DNA of 37,170 nucleotides, from NCBI GenBank assembly GCA_023248595.1, contig JAHFEG010000018.1, forward strand, positions 1-37,170. Direction: 5' to 3'. The notes beneath the pieces are model-generated. The model had not been told where the DNA came from and ran no database searches. It worked only from the letters and a program-made list of their open reading frames with translations. The stretch comes from Myxococcales bacterium. GTDB taxonomy: Bacteria > Myxococcota > UBA727 > JABDBI01. A program made the translations under genes and the position numbers. This document shows, piece after piece, positions 1-7,015 of the stretch (position 1 is its first letter; every line of letters starts with the position of its first letter).

Positions 1-29
1 TGCATAGAATTAGTTTCTTTCCAGGGCAT
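1..29 (-). CDS. IS481-type transposase, N-terminal fragment cut by window edge
   Basis: Only nine codons are visible, reading leftward off the window: MPWKETNSM. A strong ribosome binding site (GGAGG, 30-41 region) sits 7 bases upstream. The opening MPWKET is typical, from memory, of transposases of the IS481 group (DDE integrase-like). The adjacent 71-113 direct repeats fit the end of such an element. The identification rests on a very short peptide plus the repeat context, so the family is probable and not certain. The rest of the element would lie left of the window. Confidence 0.55.
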
Positions 30-70
30 AAAGATTCCTCCAAGAAATCTCTCTACCCATCTTAAAGACT

Positions 71-113
71 GTCAGCTATGTCTCCGGTTTATTTGTCAAC
101 TATGTATCAGGTT
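71..113. repeat. Terminal direct repeats of an insertion sequence
   Basis: Two 19-base direct repeats, GTCAGCTATGTCTCCGGTT at 71-89 and GTCAACTATGTATCAGGTT at 95-113, match at 16 of 19 positions with a 24-base period. Multiple short repeats of this GTCAnCTATGT type at the ends of IS481-group elements are known to me from memory. They lie between the transposase start (29, minus strand) and the next gene, so the element boundary should be at about 113-120. The stop codon of the neighbouring HTH gene (113-115) falls at this edge. Confidence 0.6.
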
Positions 114-481
114 CATACCCCCGATATTGGATTTTCGCCCTCACCTAATTTTTCCAAATCGAGGACGTTAAAACTGGATTCCGGAACGAGTCCGGAATGA
201 CGAACAGGGGAAACCTCGACGTTTTTAAACACAAATTTCTTAAACCGTTTTTCAAACAACCCAACAAATTGAATGAGCTTATTTTCCTCGAGGGATTTAA
301 TGGCGCGACGAAGCGTACTCACGCAAATTCCTAATTGCTCACTCAATTCTTTTTGGTTCACCACAAATTCACCAACAGCGCCCTTGGGTAAAAGAGAAAG
401 CTCTGCCCAGATAATTCTGGCGCGTGGCGATAATTTTATGTTGCGAATAATTTCAACAGGGATGCAAACTTTGTTTGTCAT
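113..481 (-). CDS. Small winged-helix/HTH DNA-binding protein, C-terminus altered by repeats
   Basis: A 122-residue protein whose first ~85 residues look like a winged HTH: an N-terminal segment (KLSPRARIIWAELSLL), then KELSEQLGICVSTLRRAIKSLEENKLI as the recognition helices, as in replication-initiator-like or MarR-like helix-turn-helix proteins. ATG at 481 is preferred because GGAG lies 5 bases upstream; a TTG at 517 has no ribosome binding site. The C-terminal residues around RHSGLVPESSF are translated from a dispersed hairpin repeat (174-202), and the stop lies in the IS end. The native C-terminus has therefore probably been replaced or lost. Function is not known; DNA binding is inferred from the fold only. 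Confidence 0.6.
   Translation of the reverse strand: MTNKVCIPVEIIRNIKLSPRARIIWAELSLLPKGAVGEFVVNQKELSEQLGICVSTLRRAIKSLEENKLIQFVGLFEKRFKKFVFKNVEVSPVRHSGLVPESSFNVLDLEKLGEGENPISGV
174..202 (+). repeat. Dispersed hairpin repeat, copy 1 (inside a gene)
   Basis: Begins CTGGAT and ends ATGAC, with an 8-bp perfect stem (ATTCCGGA / TCCGGAAT) around the loop ACGAG. It lies within the 3' part of the HTH gene at 113-481 and is translated as part of that protein. It belongs to the family also seen at 1835, 1881, 8132, 15520 and 27628-27723. Confidence 0.8.
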
Positions 482-670
482 AAACACTCCAAAGCTTTTA
501 AGAAAAAGCTTTGACAAGCAGAACCGGAGTGTTAATTTTCGCCCCGGTTCTTAAGTGGACTTGCCGCGCCGTATACCGTCTAAAGTTAAGGCGCGGTACT
601 TTTGTTAAACGCACACCATGCGCGATCAACAAATGTAAAAACAGAATAAATTAAAATCTAAAATAAAAGC

Positions 671-693
671 AATCCGATGTTTGGATTTTTTTT
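671..693 (+). terminator. Possible weak intrinsic terminator
   Basis: AATCC, a short loop and GGATT are followed by a run of T, directly upstream of the promoter-like sequence of the Hint gene. The stem is only 5 bp, and no gene clearly ends here on the plus strand, so the role is uncertain. Confidence 0.3.
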
Positions 694-695
694 CA

Positions 696-724
696 TTGCC
701 AAATGGTTGATATGGGCATGATAA
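696..724 (+). promoter_or_regulatory. Possible promoter of the Hint-domain gene
   Basis: TTGCCA (696-701) and TGATAA (719-724) are separated by 17 bases, a sigma-70-like arrangement that would start transcription about 14 bases before the ATG at 745. This is a sequence match only. Confidence 0.35.
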
Positions 725-744
725 AAATAAGAAAGGATTATATA

Positions 745-1824
745 ATGTCTCACAAAATTTATTTGCTTTTTGCCTTAGTGCTGAGCCCTCAACTTTTGGC
801 TGATACAGCTTCTCTCGCAGGTTCGGGAAAATCTAGTTATTCTTCCTCCAAATCTAAAAATGAAGGTTCAAGTACTGACGAAGGAATCATTTTTCTACAA
901 AGTAGTGAAGATATCCCAGGGCAAGAGGCAATTTGGCAGGAGGCAGATAAGCAGCCTTCGAGTCGCCAGCGGAGAGATACCGTTGAACCAGACTATAAAG
1001 CTATTTTTGCTCAGCAGAGCGAATATATAGATCCTAATAAGTTCAAGCCTGACGGAAGCATAGGCCCTGCTGGAAAATTATGGGGTACGCGTAAACAATG
1101 CATTAGCGAAATTGTTCGAGATGAAAATGGGACGATGACACATGTCGTTACAAGTTGTGGTGAAAACACCTCTGAATGGAGCCCTTGCTTTTCCGGCGAT
1201 GTGACAATGGAAATTAGAAAAGACATGCTCTCTCCCGTACAAACGGTTCGTATGGATGAATTATCAAATTATGAAGGCTATCTGGTCCAGTCTGCCCATG
1301 ATCGCTGGGGTATTTTGACCAATGTTCCGCATCATGATCCAGATATGGCGATGGAGTTTCTAAAAATTACGCTAGCGAACGGTGCTGAATTATCTATCAC
1401 AGGCAACCATTATCTTTATCGTGACGATGGTTACGGAAACCAACAACGTGTTTTAGCTGCCGATTTGAAACTGGATGATAAACTTTTTGTGCAAAGTCTA
1501 GATGAAAGCATTTTAATGCGTTCGATTGAATTGCAGATGAAGCAGGGAATTTATGCGCCAGTTGTAGTGTCGCAAGATCCAGTCAATCCTGATTTAAATA
1601 TGGCTTTTTATGCCAATGGGGTTCTGGTTGATAGTATGTCAACTCAGGGAGAAAACATTGCGCGACAATTGTATGCTTTTGCAAGCATGCGTTTAATCTC
1701 TTATCCCAAGTCAGAAACAACGAGGATGGGGCATCGCTCTTTATGGAAAGAAGTCCTTCTTGCCTTGATAAGCCCGTTTGTGAATACCCAAGTAGAAACA
1801 AGCGCAAAGAAAACTGATTTGTAG
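745..1824 (+). CDS. Secreted protein with C-terminal Hedgehog-like Hint domain
   Basis: A 359-residue exported protein. Residues 1-20 form a Sec signal peptide (MSHKIYLLFALVLSPQLLAD). ATG 745 is chosen because AAAGGA lies upstream and the signal peptide then starts correctly. Residues ~21-147 are low-complexity then unrecognised. From Cys148 the sequence follows the Hint (Hedgehog/intein) plan: CFSGD at 148, MDEL and a beta-rich stretch, FLKITLANGAELSI leading to T219-x-x-H222, ADLKLDDKLFV, then GIYAP at 268-272 and NGVLVDS at 291-297. The last two resemble the end of animal Hedgehog Hog domains (GxYAPLT...VLAS). In known Hint proteins the Cys attacks the preceding peptide bond, helped by the TxxH motif, giving self-cleavage. 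Residue 147 is Pro instead of the usual Gly. Self-cleavage here is inferred. The gene stands alone. Confidence 0.75.
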   Translation: MSHKIYLLFALVLSPQLLADTASLAGSGKSSYSSSKSKNEGSSTDEGIIFLQSSEDIPGQEAIWQEADKQPSSRQRRDTVEPDYKAIFAQQSEYIDPNKFKPDGSIGPAGKLWGTRKQCISEIVRDENGTMTHVVTSCGENTSEWSPCFSGDVTMEIRKDMLSPVQTVRMDELSNYEGYLVQSAHDRWGILTNVPHHDPDMAMEFLKITLANGAELSITGNHYLYRDDGYGNQQRVLAADLKLDDKLFVQSLDESILMRSIELQMKQGIYAPVVVSQDPVNPDLNMAFYANGVLVDSMSTQGENIARQLYAFASMRLISYPKSETTRMGHRSLWKEVLLALISPFVNTQVETSAKKTDL

Positions 1825-1834
1825 GGTTTCTGCT

Positions 1835-1862
1835 TGTCATTCCGGACTTGTTCCGGAATCCA
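1835..1862 (-). repeat. Dispersed hairpin repeat, copy 2
   Basis: Reads GTCAT at the left and ends ATCC, so it is inverted relative to copy 1. It has the same 8-bp stem (ATTCCGGA / TCCGGAAT) and the loop CTTGT. It lies just downstream of the Hint gene, where it could also act as a bidirectional terminator or mRNA end. Confidence 0.8.
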
Positions 1863-1880
1863 CCCCAAGTACTAAAAACA

Positions 1881-1908
1881 TGGATGCCAGACTAAATCTG
1901 GCATGACA
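1881..1908 (+). repeat. Dispersed hairpin repeat, copy 3
   Basis: TGGAT-type start and ATGAC end, with an 8-bp stem of different sequence (ATGCCAGA / TCTGGCAT) around CTAAA. The stem differs from copies 1 and 2 at several positions, yet pairing is complete. It sits in the convergent gap between the Hint gene and erpA. Confidence 0.8.
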
Positions 1909-1937
1909 ATTTCGGGGACGTGAATGCTTACGTTCAA

Positions 1938-2306
1938 CTAGCCAGAAAAACTAGAACCGCAACCACAAGTACGTTTGGCACCTGGGTTTTCAAACTTAAA
2001 GCCAGCGCCTTCTAGGCTTTCAATGTAATCTACAGAGGCTCCGCCAATTTGAGCAGCGCTAAAAATATCAGTGACAATTTTCAGATCATTGTGTTGCATT
2101 AAAATGTCATTCTCATCGATATCTTTTATGAAATTCAGGGCGTATTGGAAGCCTGCACAACCTCCGCCTCGAATACTTACGCGCAAAAATTCGCCATCTT
2201 CACCATTGGTTTCCATAAGGGCTGACTGTGCCATATCAAGGGCTTTCGTGCTGAATCGGATTGGGAAAACGGTTGCCTCTACTATGGGACAAGGAAATTG
2301 CGACAT
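1938..2306 (-). CDS. erpA: A-type iron-sulfur carrier (ErpA/IscA family)
   Basis: A 122-residue HesB/IscA/SufA-family protein that carries and delivers Fe-S clusters to apo-enzymes in the cytoplasm. The three conserved cysteines are visible: one in GGGCAGFQY and two in CGCGSSF near the C-terminus. The stretch DNDLKIVTD...GASVDYIESLEGAGFKFENP region is also typical. ATG 2306 is chosen over an upstream start because AAGGAG lies 9 bases before it, and the conserved part begins there. It follows yacG on the same strand with a 67-base gap. Which of ErpA, IscA or SufA it corresponds to cannot be settled from sequence alone. No other isc or suf gene is present here. Likely clients in the window include LipA, a radical-SAM Fe-S enzyme. 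Confidence 0.85.
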   Translation of the reverse strand: MSQFPCPIVEATVFPIRFSTKALDMAQSALMETNGEDGEFLRVSIRGGGCAGFQYALNFIKDIDENDILMQHNDLKIVTDIFSAAQIGGASVDYIESLEGAGFKFENPGAKRTCGCGSSFSG

Positions 2307-2373
2307 AAATACGTACTCCTTTTTAATTGCCATAAATTAATACTTTTACTTAAAAAAGCCAATGTTTTATTTT

Positions 2374-2586
2374 TTACTCAGATGTTTCTGGGCTTTCATT
2401 GTCTTGCGTATCGAACTCATCTTCGTCTGTTGAAGTGACTGGAATACGGTAGTTGTCTGACAGCCAATTTCCTAAATCAATGGTTTGACATCTCGTGGAA
2501 CAAAAAGGGATATATGTGTTCTGATTTGCAGAAGCTCGTCGATTGCAAATAGGACAGACTAGATTTGATTGATCAGAATGTGGCAT
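2374..2586 (-). CDS. yacG: YacG-type zinc-binding DNA gyrase inhibitor
   Basis: A 70-residue protein with the YacG zinc site: CPIC near residue 11, then FCSTRC about 15 residues later. This is followed by the signature [18 protein letters not shown], which matches the family's RCqlIDLG-W--e-yrIP. The C-terminal tail is acidic ([18 protein letters not shown]), also usual. E. coli YacG binds GyrB and inhibits DNA binding by gyrase; that role is transferred by homology. It is the upstream gene of a likely two-gene unit with erpA. In many proteobacteria yacG neighbours coaE or maf, which is not the case here. Confidence 0.9.
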   Translation of the reverse strand: MPHSDQSNLVCPICNRRASANQNTYIPFCSTRCQTIDLGNWLSDNYRIPVTSTDEDEFDTQDNESPETSE

Positions 2587-2870
2587 CTCTGACGTCTATC
2601 AAAAATTGAGGAGAGAGCAAATAGTATTCATAAAAAGTGTGCCGAATATGAAGGTCTTTTTAGGTCTCCTCGTAAGAGATGGAAAGGAGATTGCAAAAAA
2701 GTCTTTTTTTATCACAAGTTAGGTCTTGTAAATTAAAAGAAAATCTGGTTTTGTGCGCGTTAAAGGGTCGCATATTGTCAGTGAAAAATATGGGCCAATA
2801 TTTAACAAGTCTAGATGCAACAAAAAGGGGTTATTTAATAACTTCTTGTGAAATTTAGAATGGAGTAAAA
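2587..2870. other. Intergenic region without a recognised gene
   Basis: This gap separates yacG (minus) from the HTH/AbrB-like gene (plus) and must hold both promoters. A 6-bp inverted repeat, TCTCCT (2665-2670) and AGGAGA (2685-2690), is followed 13 bases on by seven T (2704-2710), a poor terminator or small-RNA end at best. No open frame of convincing composition was seen. Confidence 0.4.
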
Positions 2871-3254
2871 ATGACAGGTCAGTCAAGGCGTAAACGTTCT
2901 ACATTATCGTTCAAAGATGTGCAAATAGCTTACTTGATGAACGGTATTCCCTCTATCGAAAAGCTTCATAGAGATGGCAAAGCATCAACCTCAACTATTA
3001 GACGAGCTTTATCCCATTTAAGAAGTGGCGGCAGAGAAGTAACCACTTTAGAAAGTTGGATACAAGAGAATTTAGGAATTGGTGTACGCGGTCGTGCCGC
3101 GCCTCAAGCAGGTCAAGAACGTGTTTATAGAGCACAACAGATTAAAACAAGTGGACCATTTCTACGTCTTCCTTTAAGCGCGCTTAGCATCAATAAAGGG
3201 GAAGTCGTTTCAGTGCATTTTGAAAAAGATCGGATTGTTGTTAAAAAAGTGTAG
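2871..3254 (+). CDS. Unrecognised DNA-binding protein: HTH plus AbrB-like C-terminus
   Basis: A 127-residue basic protein. ATG 2871 has GGAG 6 bases upstream. Residues ~12-52 look like a helix-turn-helix, with IEKLHRDGKASTSTIRRALSHLRSGG as turn and recognition helix. Residues ~97-127 (FLRLPLSALSINKGEVVSVHFEKDRIVVKK) resemble the swapped-hairpin of AbrB/MazE/SpoVT proteins: an R-L-P start, a G-E turn and a closing R-I-V-V-K strand. Two DNA-binding modules in one short chain would be unusual. The gene is followed by its own terminator (3282-3320), so it appears monocistronic. The protein family was not recognised by name; a role in transcription is inferred. Confidence 0.55.
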   Translation: MTGQSRRKRSTLSFKDVQIAYLMNGIPSIEKLHRDGKASTSTIRRALSHLRSGGREVTTLESWIQENLGIGVRGRAAPQAGQERVYRAQQIKTSGPFLRLPLSALSINKGEVVSVHFEKDRIVVKKV

Positions 3255-3281
3255 TCTTTCGTTAAGATGAAAATTTGGATG

Positions 3282-3320
3282 AGGCCCAGAGTTGCGAGTT
3301 GGCACCGGGGCCTTTTTTTT
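3282..3320 (+). terminator. Intrinsic terminator after the HTH/AbrB-like gene
   Basis: AGGCCC (3282-3287) pairs with GGGCCT (3308-3313), followed by a run of T to 3320. The loop is long (20 bases). It separates the HTH/AbrB-like gene from alanine dehydrogenase. Confidence 0.65.
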
Positions 3321-3378
3321 GTTCAAAATATCAGATCCGTCGCTATCAATATCGTCCATATTAAGTAGCGAGGATCGA

Positions 3379-4488
3379 ATGATTGTAGGTTGTCCTTCAG
3401 AAATTAAAGTCAAAGAGCATCGTGTCGGCATTGTGCCTGCTTCGGCTAAAGCATTGGTTGCTAGTGGCCACGAGGTCCTTATCCAAAGGGGAGCAGGTCT
3501 GGGTTCTGGCATAGAAGACGTGGAATATGAAGCAGCAGGTTCCCAAATTGTTGCGACCGCTGCAGAAGTTTGGGAAAATTCTCAAATGATCGTTAAGGTC
3601 AAAGAACCTTTAAAGAGCGAATATGGTTTTTTGTGCTCAGATCAAATACTCTACACCTTTCTACATTTAGCAGCAGAGGCCGAACTTACAAAAGCGCTTT
3701 TAGAAAATAATGTGACAGGAATTGCCTACGAAACAATTCAGGTTGGATCATCGCTGCCTTTGCTTAAACCCTCGAGCGAGGTGGCTGGGCGCATGTCGAT
3801 TCAGGTTGGTGCTTGGTGTTTAGAAAAACATCAAGGTGGCAAAGGTTTGTTGCTGGGCGGCGTGCCAGGAGTTCCTAAAGCAAATGTGGTTGTGCTGGGT
3901 GGCGGCGTCGCTGGTCTTAATGCGGCCAAGATTGCAGTGGGGATGGGCGCAGAGGTGACCATTTTAGATGTTAATTTAGCGCGGTTAGAATACTTAGATG
4001 ACATTTTTGGTGGACGGATACAGACCTTGTATTCGAATTCCTATCATATTTTTGAGTGTGTTAAAAAAGCAGATTTGGTCATCGGTGCCGTTTTAATTGC
4101 CGGCGCCAAAGCACCCAAGTTGCTGACAAGAAATATGTTATCTTCTATGAGTTGTGGTTCGGCCATTGTCGATATTGCCATTGACCAAGGTGGTTGTGTC
4201 GAAAGCATGCACGCCACCACTCACGACGATCCCACTTTTGTCGTGGACGGGGTTGTTCATTATGGAGTTTCTAACATGCCAGGCGCAGTAGCGCGCACCA
4301 GTACTTTTGCTTTGGCCAATGCCACGCTTCCTTATATGCGTGAGATCGCCAATGAGGGTGCTGTGCGTGCCTGTCTGCAAAATCCGTCTTTGGCGTTAGG
4401 GCTCAATACTTTTAAAGGAAATGTGACTTACCAGGCTGTCGCGAAAGCGCATGGGTTACCCTTTGTGGAATTTCAGCAGCTTGTATGA
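3379..4488 (+). CDS. ald: Alanine dehydrogenase
   Basis: A 369-residue enzyme, full length for the family, that interconverts L-alanine and pyruvate plus ammonia using NAD. The N-terminus MIVGCPSEIKVKEHRVGIVP is characteristic, with Arg15 for substrate binding, and IVKVKEP near residue 75 supplies the substrate Lys. His in TFLHLAAE (~96) is the expected catalytic His. The Rossmann fold is at VVLGGGVAGLNAAKIAVGMGAEVTILD (~173-200). Start 3379 is chosen because the conserved MIxGxPxEIK begins there and AGCGAGGA lies 5 bases upstream. An APH-type kinase follows after 13 bases and a thioredoxin after that, so the three may form an operon. It could feed pyruvate to the dehydrogenase complex whose E2 is at 35589. 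Confidence 0.95.
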   Translation: MIVGCPSEIKVKEHRVGIVPASAKALVASGHEVLIQRGAGLGSGIEDVEYEAAGSQIVATAAEVWENSQMIVKVKEPLKSEYGFLCSDQILYTFLHLAAEAELTKALLENNVTGIAYETIQVGSSLPLLKPSSEVAGRMSIQVGAWCLEKHQGGKGLLLGGVPGVPKANVVVLGGGVAGLNAAKIAVGMGAEVTILDVNLARLEYLDDIFGGRIQTLYSNSYHIFECVKKADLVIGAVLIAGAKAPKLLTRNMLSSMSCGSAIVDIAIDQGGCVESMHATTHDDPTFVVDGVVHYGVSNMPGAVARTSTFALANATLPYMREIANEGAVRACLQNPSLALGLNTFKGNVTYQAVAKAHGLPFVEFQQLV

Positions 4489-4501
4489 TAGCTGTTGAAG
4501 A

Positions 4502-5554
4502 ATGATGCACAATTCAGAAATCATAGATGACGCCAAACAGGCTCTTGCTGCTTTTCAAACGCGCGGTCCTTTTCAAATCAGTCGCATTACCACGGGTTTG
4601 ATCAACCAGACATTTCGCGCAGATGGAGTTGCTGGAAGTTACATTTTACAGCGCTTGCATCCTATTTTTGCGCCAGCTGTCAATCAGGATATTGAGGCGG
4701 TGACATTGGTTTTGCAAAAGAAAAATATCCTGACACCGAGTCTTGTTAAAACCGATCAAGGTGATTTATGGGTGATGATCAACGAACATTGTTGGCGCAT
4801 GCAGACATACATTGAAGGTCAGACATTTGATCAGGTGAAAAATCCGCAAATGGCACACGGCGTGGGTCAATTAGTAGGCAAATTTCACGAGGCGCTCGAA
4901 GAATTTTCTTATCAGTACTCTTTTGCGCGTTCTGGGGTTCATGACACGCCTCATTTTTTAAAAAGATTAGAACTTTTGCTATCAAGCGATCATCATCAAC
5001 ATGCACATTATGATGCCTTTTCTAAGCTTGCAGAAAAATTACTAAAAGCAGGTGAAACATTACCGAAAATGACAGAGCTGCTCAAACGACATAGTCATGG
5101 TGATTTAAAGATCAGCAATGTGCTGTTTAACGATGAAGTACAGCCTTTGTGTTTGCTCGATTTGGATACCTTGGGACAGATGCCTTGGCCCATTGAAATG
5201 GGAGATGCTTTTCGCTCTTGGTGTAATCCCCATGGGGAAGATGCGCAGATCATTTTTTTTAGTGAAGATATTTTTGCGGCGGGGCTCAAAGGTTATGCAG
5301 AAGTTGCAGGACATCTATGGACCGCCGAAGAAAAAGAGATGTTGTTGGTCGGTATGAAAACCATCCCATTGGAACTGTCGACACGATTTTTAATCGATGT
5401 CTTGGAAGATAAATATTGGGGATGGGACCCAAGTCGCTTTGCTTTTCGCGCTGATCATAATTTGATGCGAGCCTCGGGACAGTGGGAACTTTATCTCGAT
5501 ATTGCAAAAAAATCAGCAGAGCTATCTCAACTGATCCATAAGGCCTTTGCATAG
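4502..5554 (+). CDS. APH/NahK-like small-molecule kinase
   Basis: A 350-residue aminoglycoside-phosphotransferase-fold kinase. The N-lobe carries TTGLINQTFRADG and SYILQRLHPIFAP, resembling N-acetylhexosamine 1-kinase (NahK) and its relatives (typical YiLQrlN-hVF). The catalytic loop is HGDLKISNVLF (~200) and the metal-binding motif is LLDLDTLGQMP (~220), followed by GDAFRSWCNP, again as in the NahK group. The protein would phosphorylate a small metabolite, perhaps a sugar, with ATP; the substrate cannot be told. It starts 13 bases after ald, with a weak ribosome binding site (GAAGAATG overlap) and tandem ATGs at 4502 and 4505. No sugar-pathway genes flank it. Confidence 0.75.
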   Translation: MMHNSEIIDDAKQALAAFQTRGPFQISRITTGLINQTFRADGVAGSYILQRLHPIFAPAVNQDIEAVTLVLQKKNILTPSLVKTDQGDLWVMINEHCWRMQTYIEGQTFDQVKNPQMAHGVGQLVGKFHEALEEFSYQYSFARSGVHDTPHFLKRLELLLSSDHHQHAHYDAFSKLAEKLLKAGETLPKMTELLKRHSHGDLKISNVLFNDEVQPLCLLDLDTLGQMPWPIEMGDAFRSWCNPHGEDAQIIFFSEDIFAAGLKGYAEVAGHLWTAEEKEMLLVGMKTIPLELSTRFLIDVLEDKYWGWDPSRFAFRADHNLMRASGQWELYLDIAKKSAELSQLIHKAFA

Positions 5555-5581
5555 GGATTTTATTGGATTAACACTTCAGAC

Positions 5582-6289
5582 ATGCAAACTTCGTCTAAGC
5601 TGCCTGTTTTTCAAAAACCGCCTACTTTTGTTGTTCCTTATTGGATCAAGGTTGTGTTTTCTTGGACTGCAGTGATCATGCTGGTGTCATTGATTGGTTT
5701 GCAAGTACATAAGCGTTGGCTCTACCGCCAACTTTATGCATTTAATATCATGCGGCCAACAGTGATAGCTGAACAAGTTGCTCCTGCGTTGGTTTTACAA
5801 AAAGGAAAAGACGGGCCGCCTATTGTGCTGTCTTATTTTGGCAAAAAATGGGTGCTTTTGCATTTTTGGGCAACCTGGTGTCCTCCTTGTCGAGAAGAAA
5901 TGCCATCACTAGAAATTTTGCACCGAGAGCTAAGCGATAAGATGGTGGTCTTGACCGCCTCTGTCGATGAAAATTGGGAAGAAGTTTTGCGATTTTTTAA
6001 CGGACATCTACCGCAAATGCTTGTTGCTTGGGATAAAGATCAAAAAACTGCCAAAGCTTTTGAAGTGGGCAAATACCCAGAGACTTTTTTAATCTCGCCT
6101 GCAGGTAAGATTATTGTTAGATTCTTGGGTCAAAGAGATTGGAGTTCTGCTGAAGCTTTAGAGTATTTGCAGCAGTTAATGAGCGATGTCACAGCACGAC
6201 CCAAAGTGCTGTCACAAATTCCCAATAGTTTGCTTAACTCTTTTGGTTTCGCTGCGCTGGTTAAAAAAGATCTAGTTCAGTACATCTGA
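5582..6289 (+). CDS. Membrane-anchored TlpA/ResA-like thioredoxin
   Basis: A 235-residue protein. Residues ~22-42 form one membrane segment that anchors the domain outside the cytoplasm. The thioredoxin fold follows, with ATWCPPCREEMPSL; the redox pair is Cys100 and Cys103. The cis-Pro loop is at KYPETFLISPAGKI (~159). TlpA/ResA-type proteins reduce disulfides in apocytochromes or other exported proteins; no cytochrome-maturation gene is in the window, so the client is unknown. The ribosome binding site is weak. Its 3' end overlaps the convergent gene at 6261-6617 by 29 bases. The C-terminal ~30 residues extend past the domain and have no clear fold. Confidence 0.85.
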   Translation: MQTSSKLPVFQKPPTFVVPYWIKVVFSWTAVIMLVSLIGLQVHKRWLYRQLYAFNIMRPTVIAEQVAPALVLQKGKDGPPIVLSYFGKKWVLLHFWATWCPPCREEMPSLEILHRELSDKMVVLTASVDENWEEVLRFFNGHLPQMLVAWDKDQKTAKAFEVGKYPETFLISPAGKIIVRFLGQRDWSSAEALEYLQQLMSDVTARPKVLSQIPNSLLNSFGFAALVKKDLVQYI

Positions 6290-6617
6290 CATGGTGTTGT
6301 TGCATGGTGACCAAATCATTTGGTTTTTTTAAGCTGTTTAATTTGGCAAAAATTGCGTCTGTTGAATGTCTGTCATTATCGAGGCAGATGTAGCGTTCAC
6401 CTTCATGGCCAACAGTCATTTCCTGATAAAAAGAAAAATTTCCCTTCTTAAATTCATTACTCAGCACTTCTTTCACTTTTTTGTAAAGATTTGTATTAAT
6501 TCCTCCGCCAAGGCTATAGAAATCAACGGTGAGTGCTTGGTGATTGGGAGCAAGCGAAGTTGCATTTGCTGTCAGCGAGCAAGCGGCAAATAAAGCGGCG
6601 ATGGTGACTTTTTTCAT
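6261..6617 (-). CDS. Small exported protein, unrecognised
   Basis: A 118-residue protein with a Sec signal peptide (MKKVTIAALFAACSLTANA, cleavage probably after ANA). AGGAG lies 6-7 bases before the ATG. The mature part is ~98 residues with two cysteines (in RYICLDN and VRCTELD) that could form a disulfide. No family was recognised. Its end overlaps the convergent thioredoxin gene by 29 bases. It is expected in the periplasm. Confidence 0.65.
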   Translation of the reverse strand: MKKVTIAALFAACSLTANATSLAPNHQALTVDFYSLGGGINTNLYKKVKEVLSNEFKKGNFSFYQEMTVGHEGERYICLDNDRHSTDAIFAKLNSLKKPNDLVTMQQHHVRCTELDLF

Positions 6618-6722
6618 GATTGTTCTCCTGTTTTTTTAAAGGAAGGCTTTAGCCTTCACAAAATATATCTGCAGGAAACATATTTCGGCAGCGAGAAAAA
6701 TCATCAACCAGATGACGGAGAC

Positions 6723-6932
6723 TTAGACTTTCTTCAAGAAACAAGTTTTCAAAACGATGTTGTTTCCGTCAACGCGGCAGTCAACTTCTTCAGGGTCTGA
6801 GGTGAGACGAATTTTTTTGACAACTGTCCCCCTTTTCAAAATAATAGAGGAGCCTTTTACCTTTAAATCTTTGATAAGCGTTACAGAATCTCCATCACTC
6901 AAAATAGTTCCGTTGCTATCTCTGGTATCCAT
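6723..6932 (-). CDS. PhnA/YjdM-type domain protein, C-terminal domain only
   Basis: A 69-residue protein matching the C-terminal domain of PhnA/YjdM: RDSNGTILSDGDSVTLIKDLKVKGSS, then LKRGTVVKKIRL, then DCRVDGNNIVLKTCFLKK. In longer members an N-terminal zinc ribbon precedes this barrel; here it is absent, and a good ribosome binding site (AAGGAA, 5 bases upstream) shows the short form is the real gene. The family name comes from alkylphosphonate operons, but most members have no proven role there. It lies alone between a secreted protein gene and dinB. Confidence 0.8.
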   Translation of the reverse strand: MDTRDSNGTILSDGDSVTLIKDLKVKGSSIILKRGTVVKKIRLTSDPEEVDCRVDGNNIVLKTCFLKKV

Positions 6933-7015
6933 AATTTCCTTCCGGTTAGAATTAGTCTGAAACTCTCTTTTAATAATCTTTAAGCGATTCTACAACATTC
7001 TTTTTAAGGGCTAAA

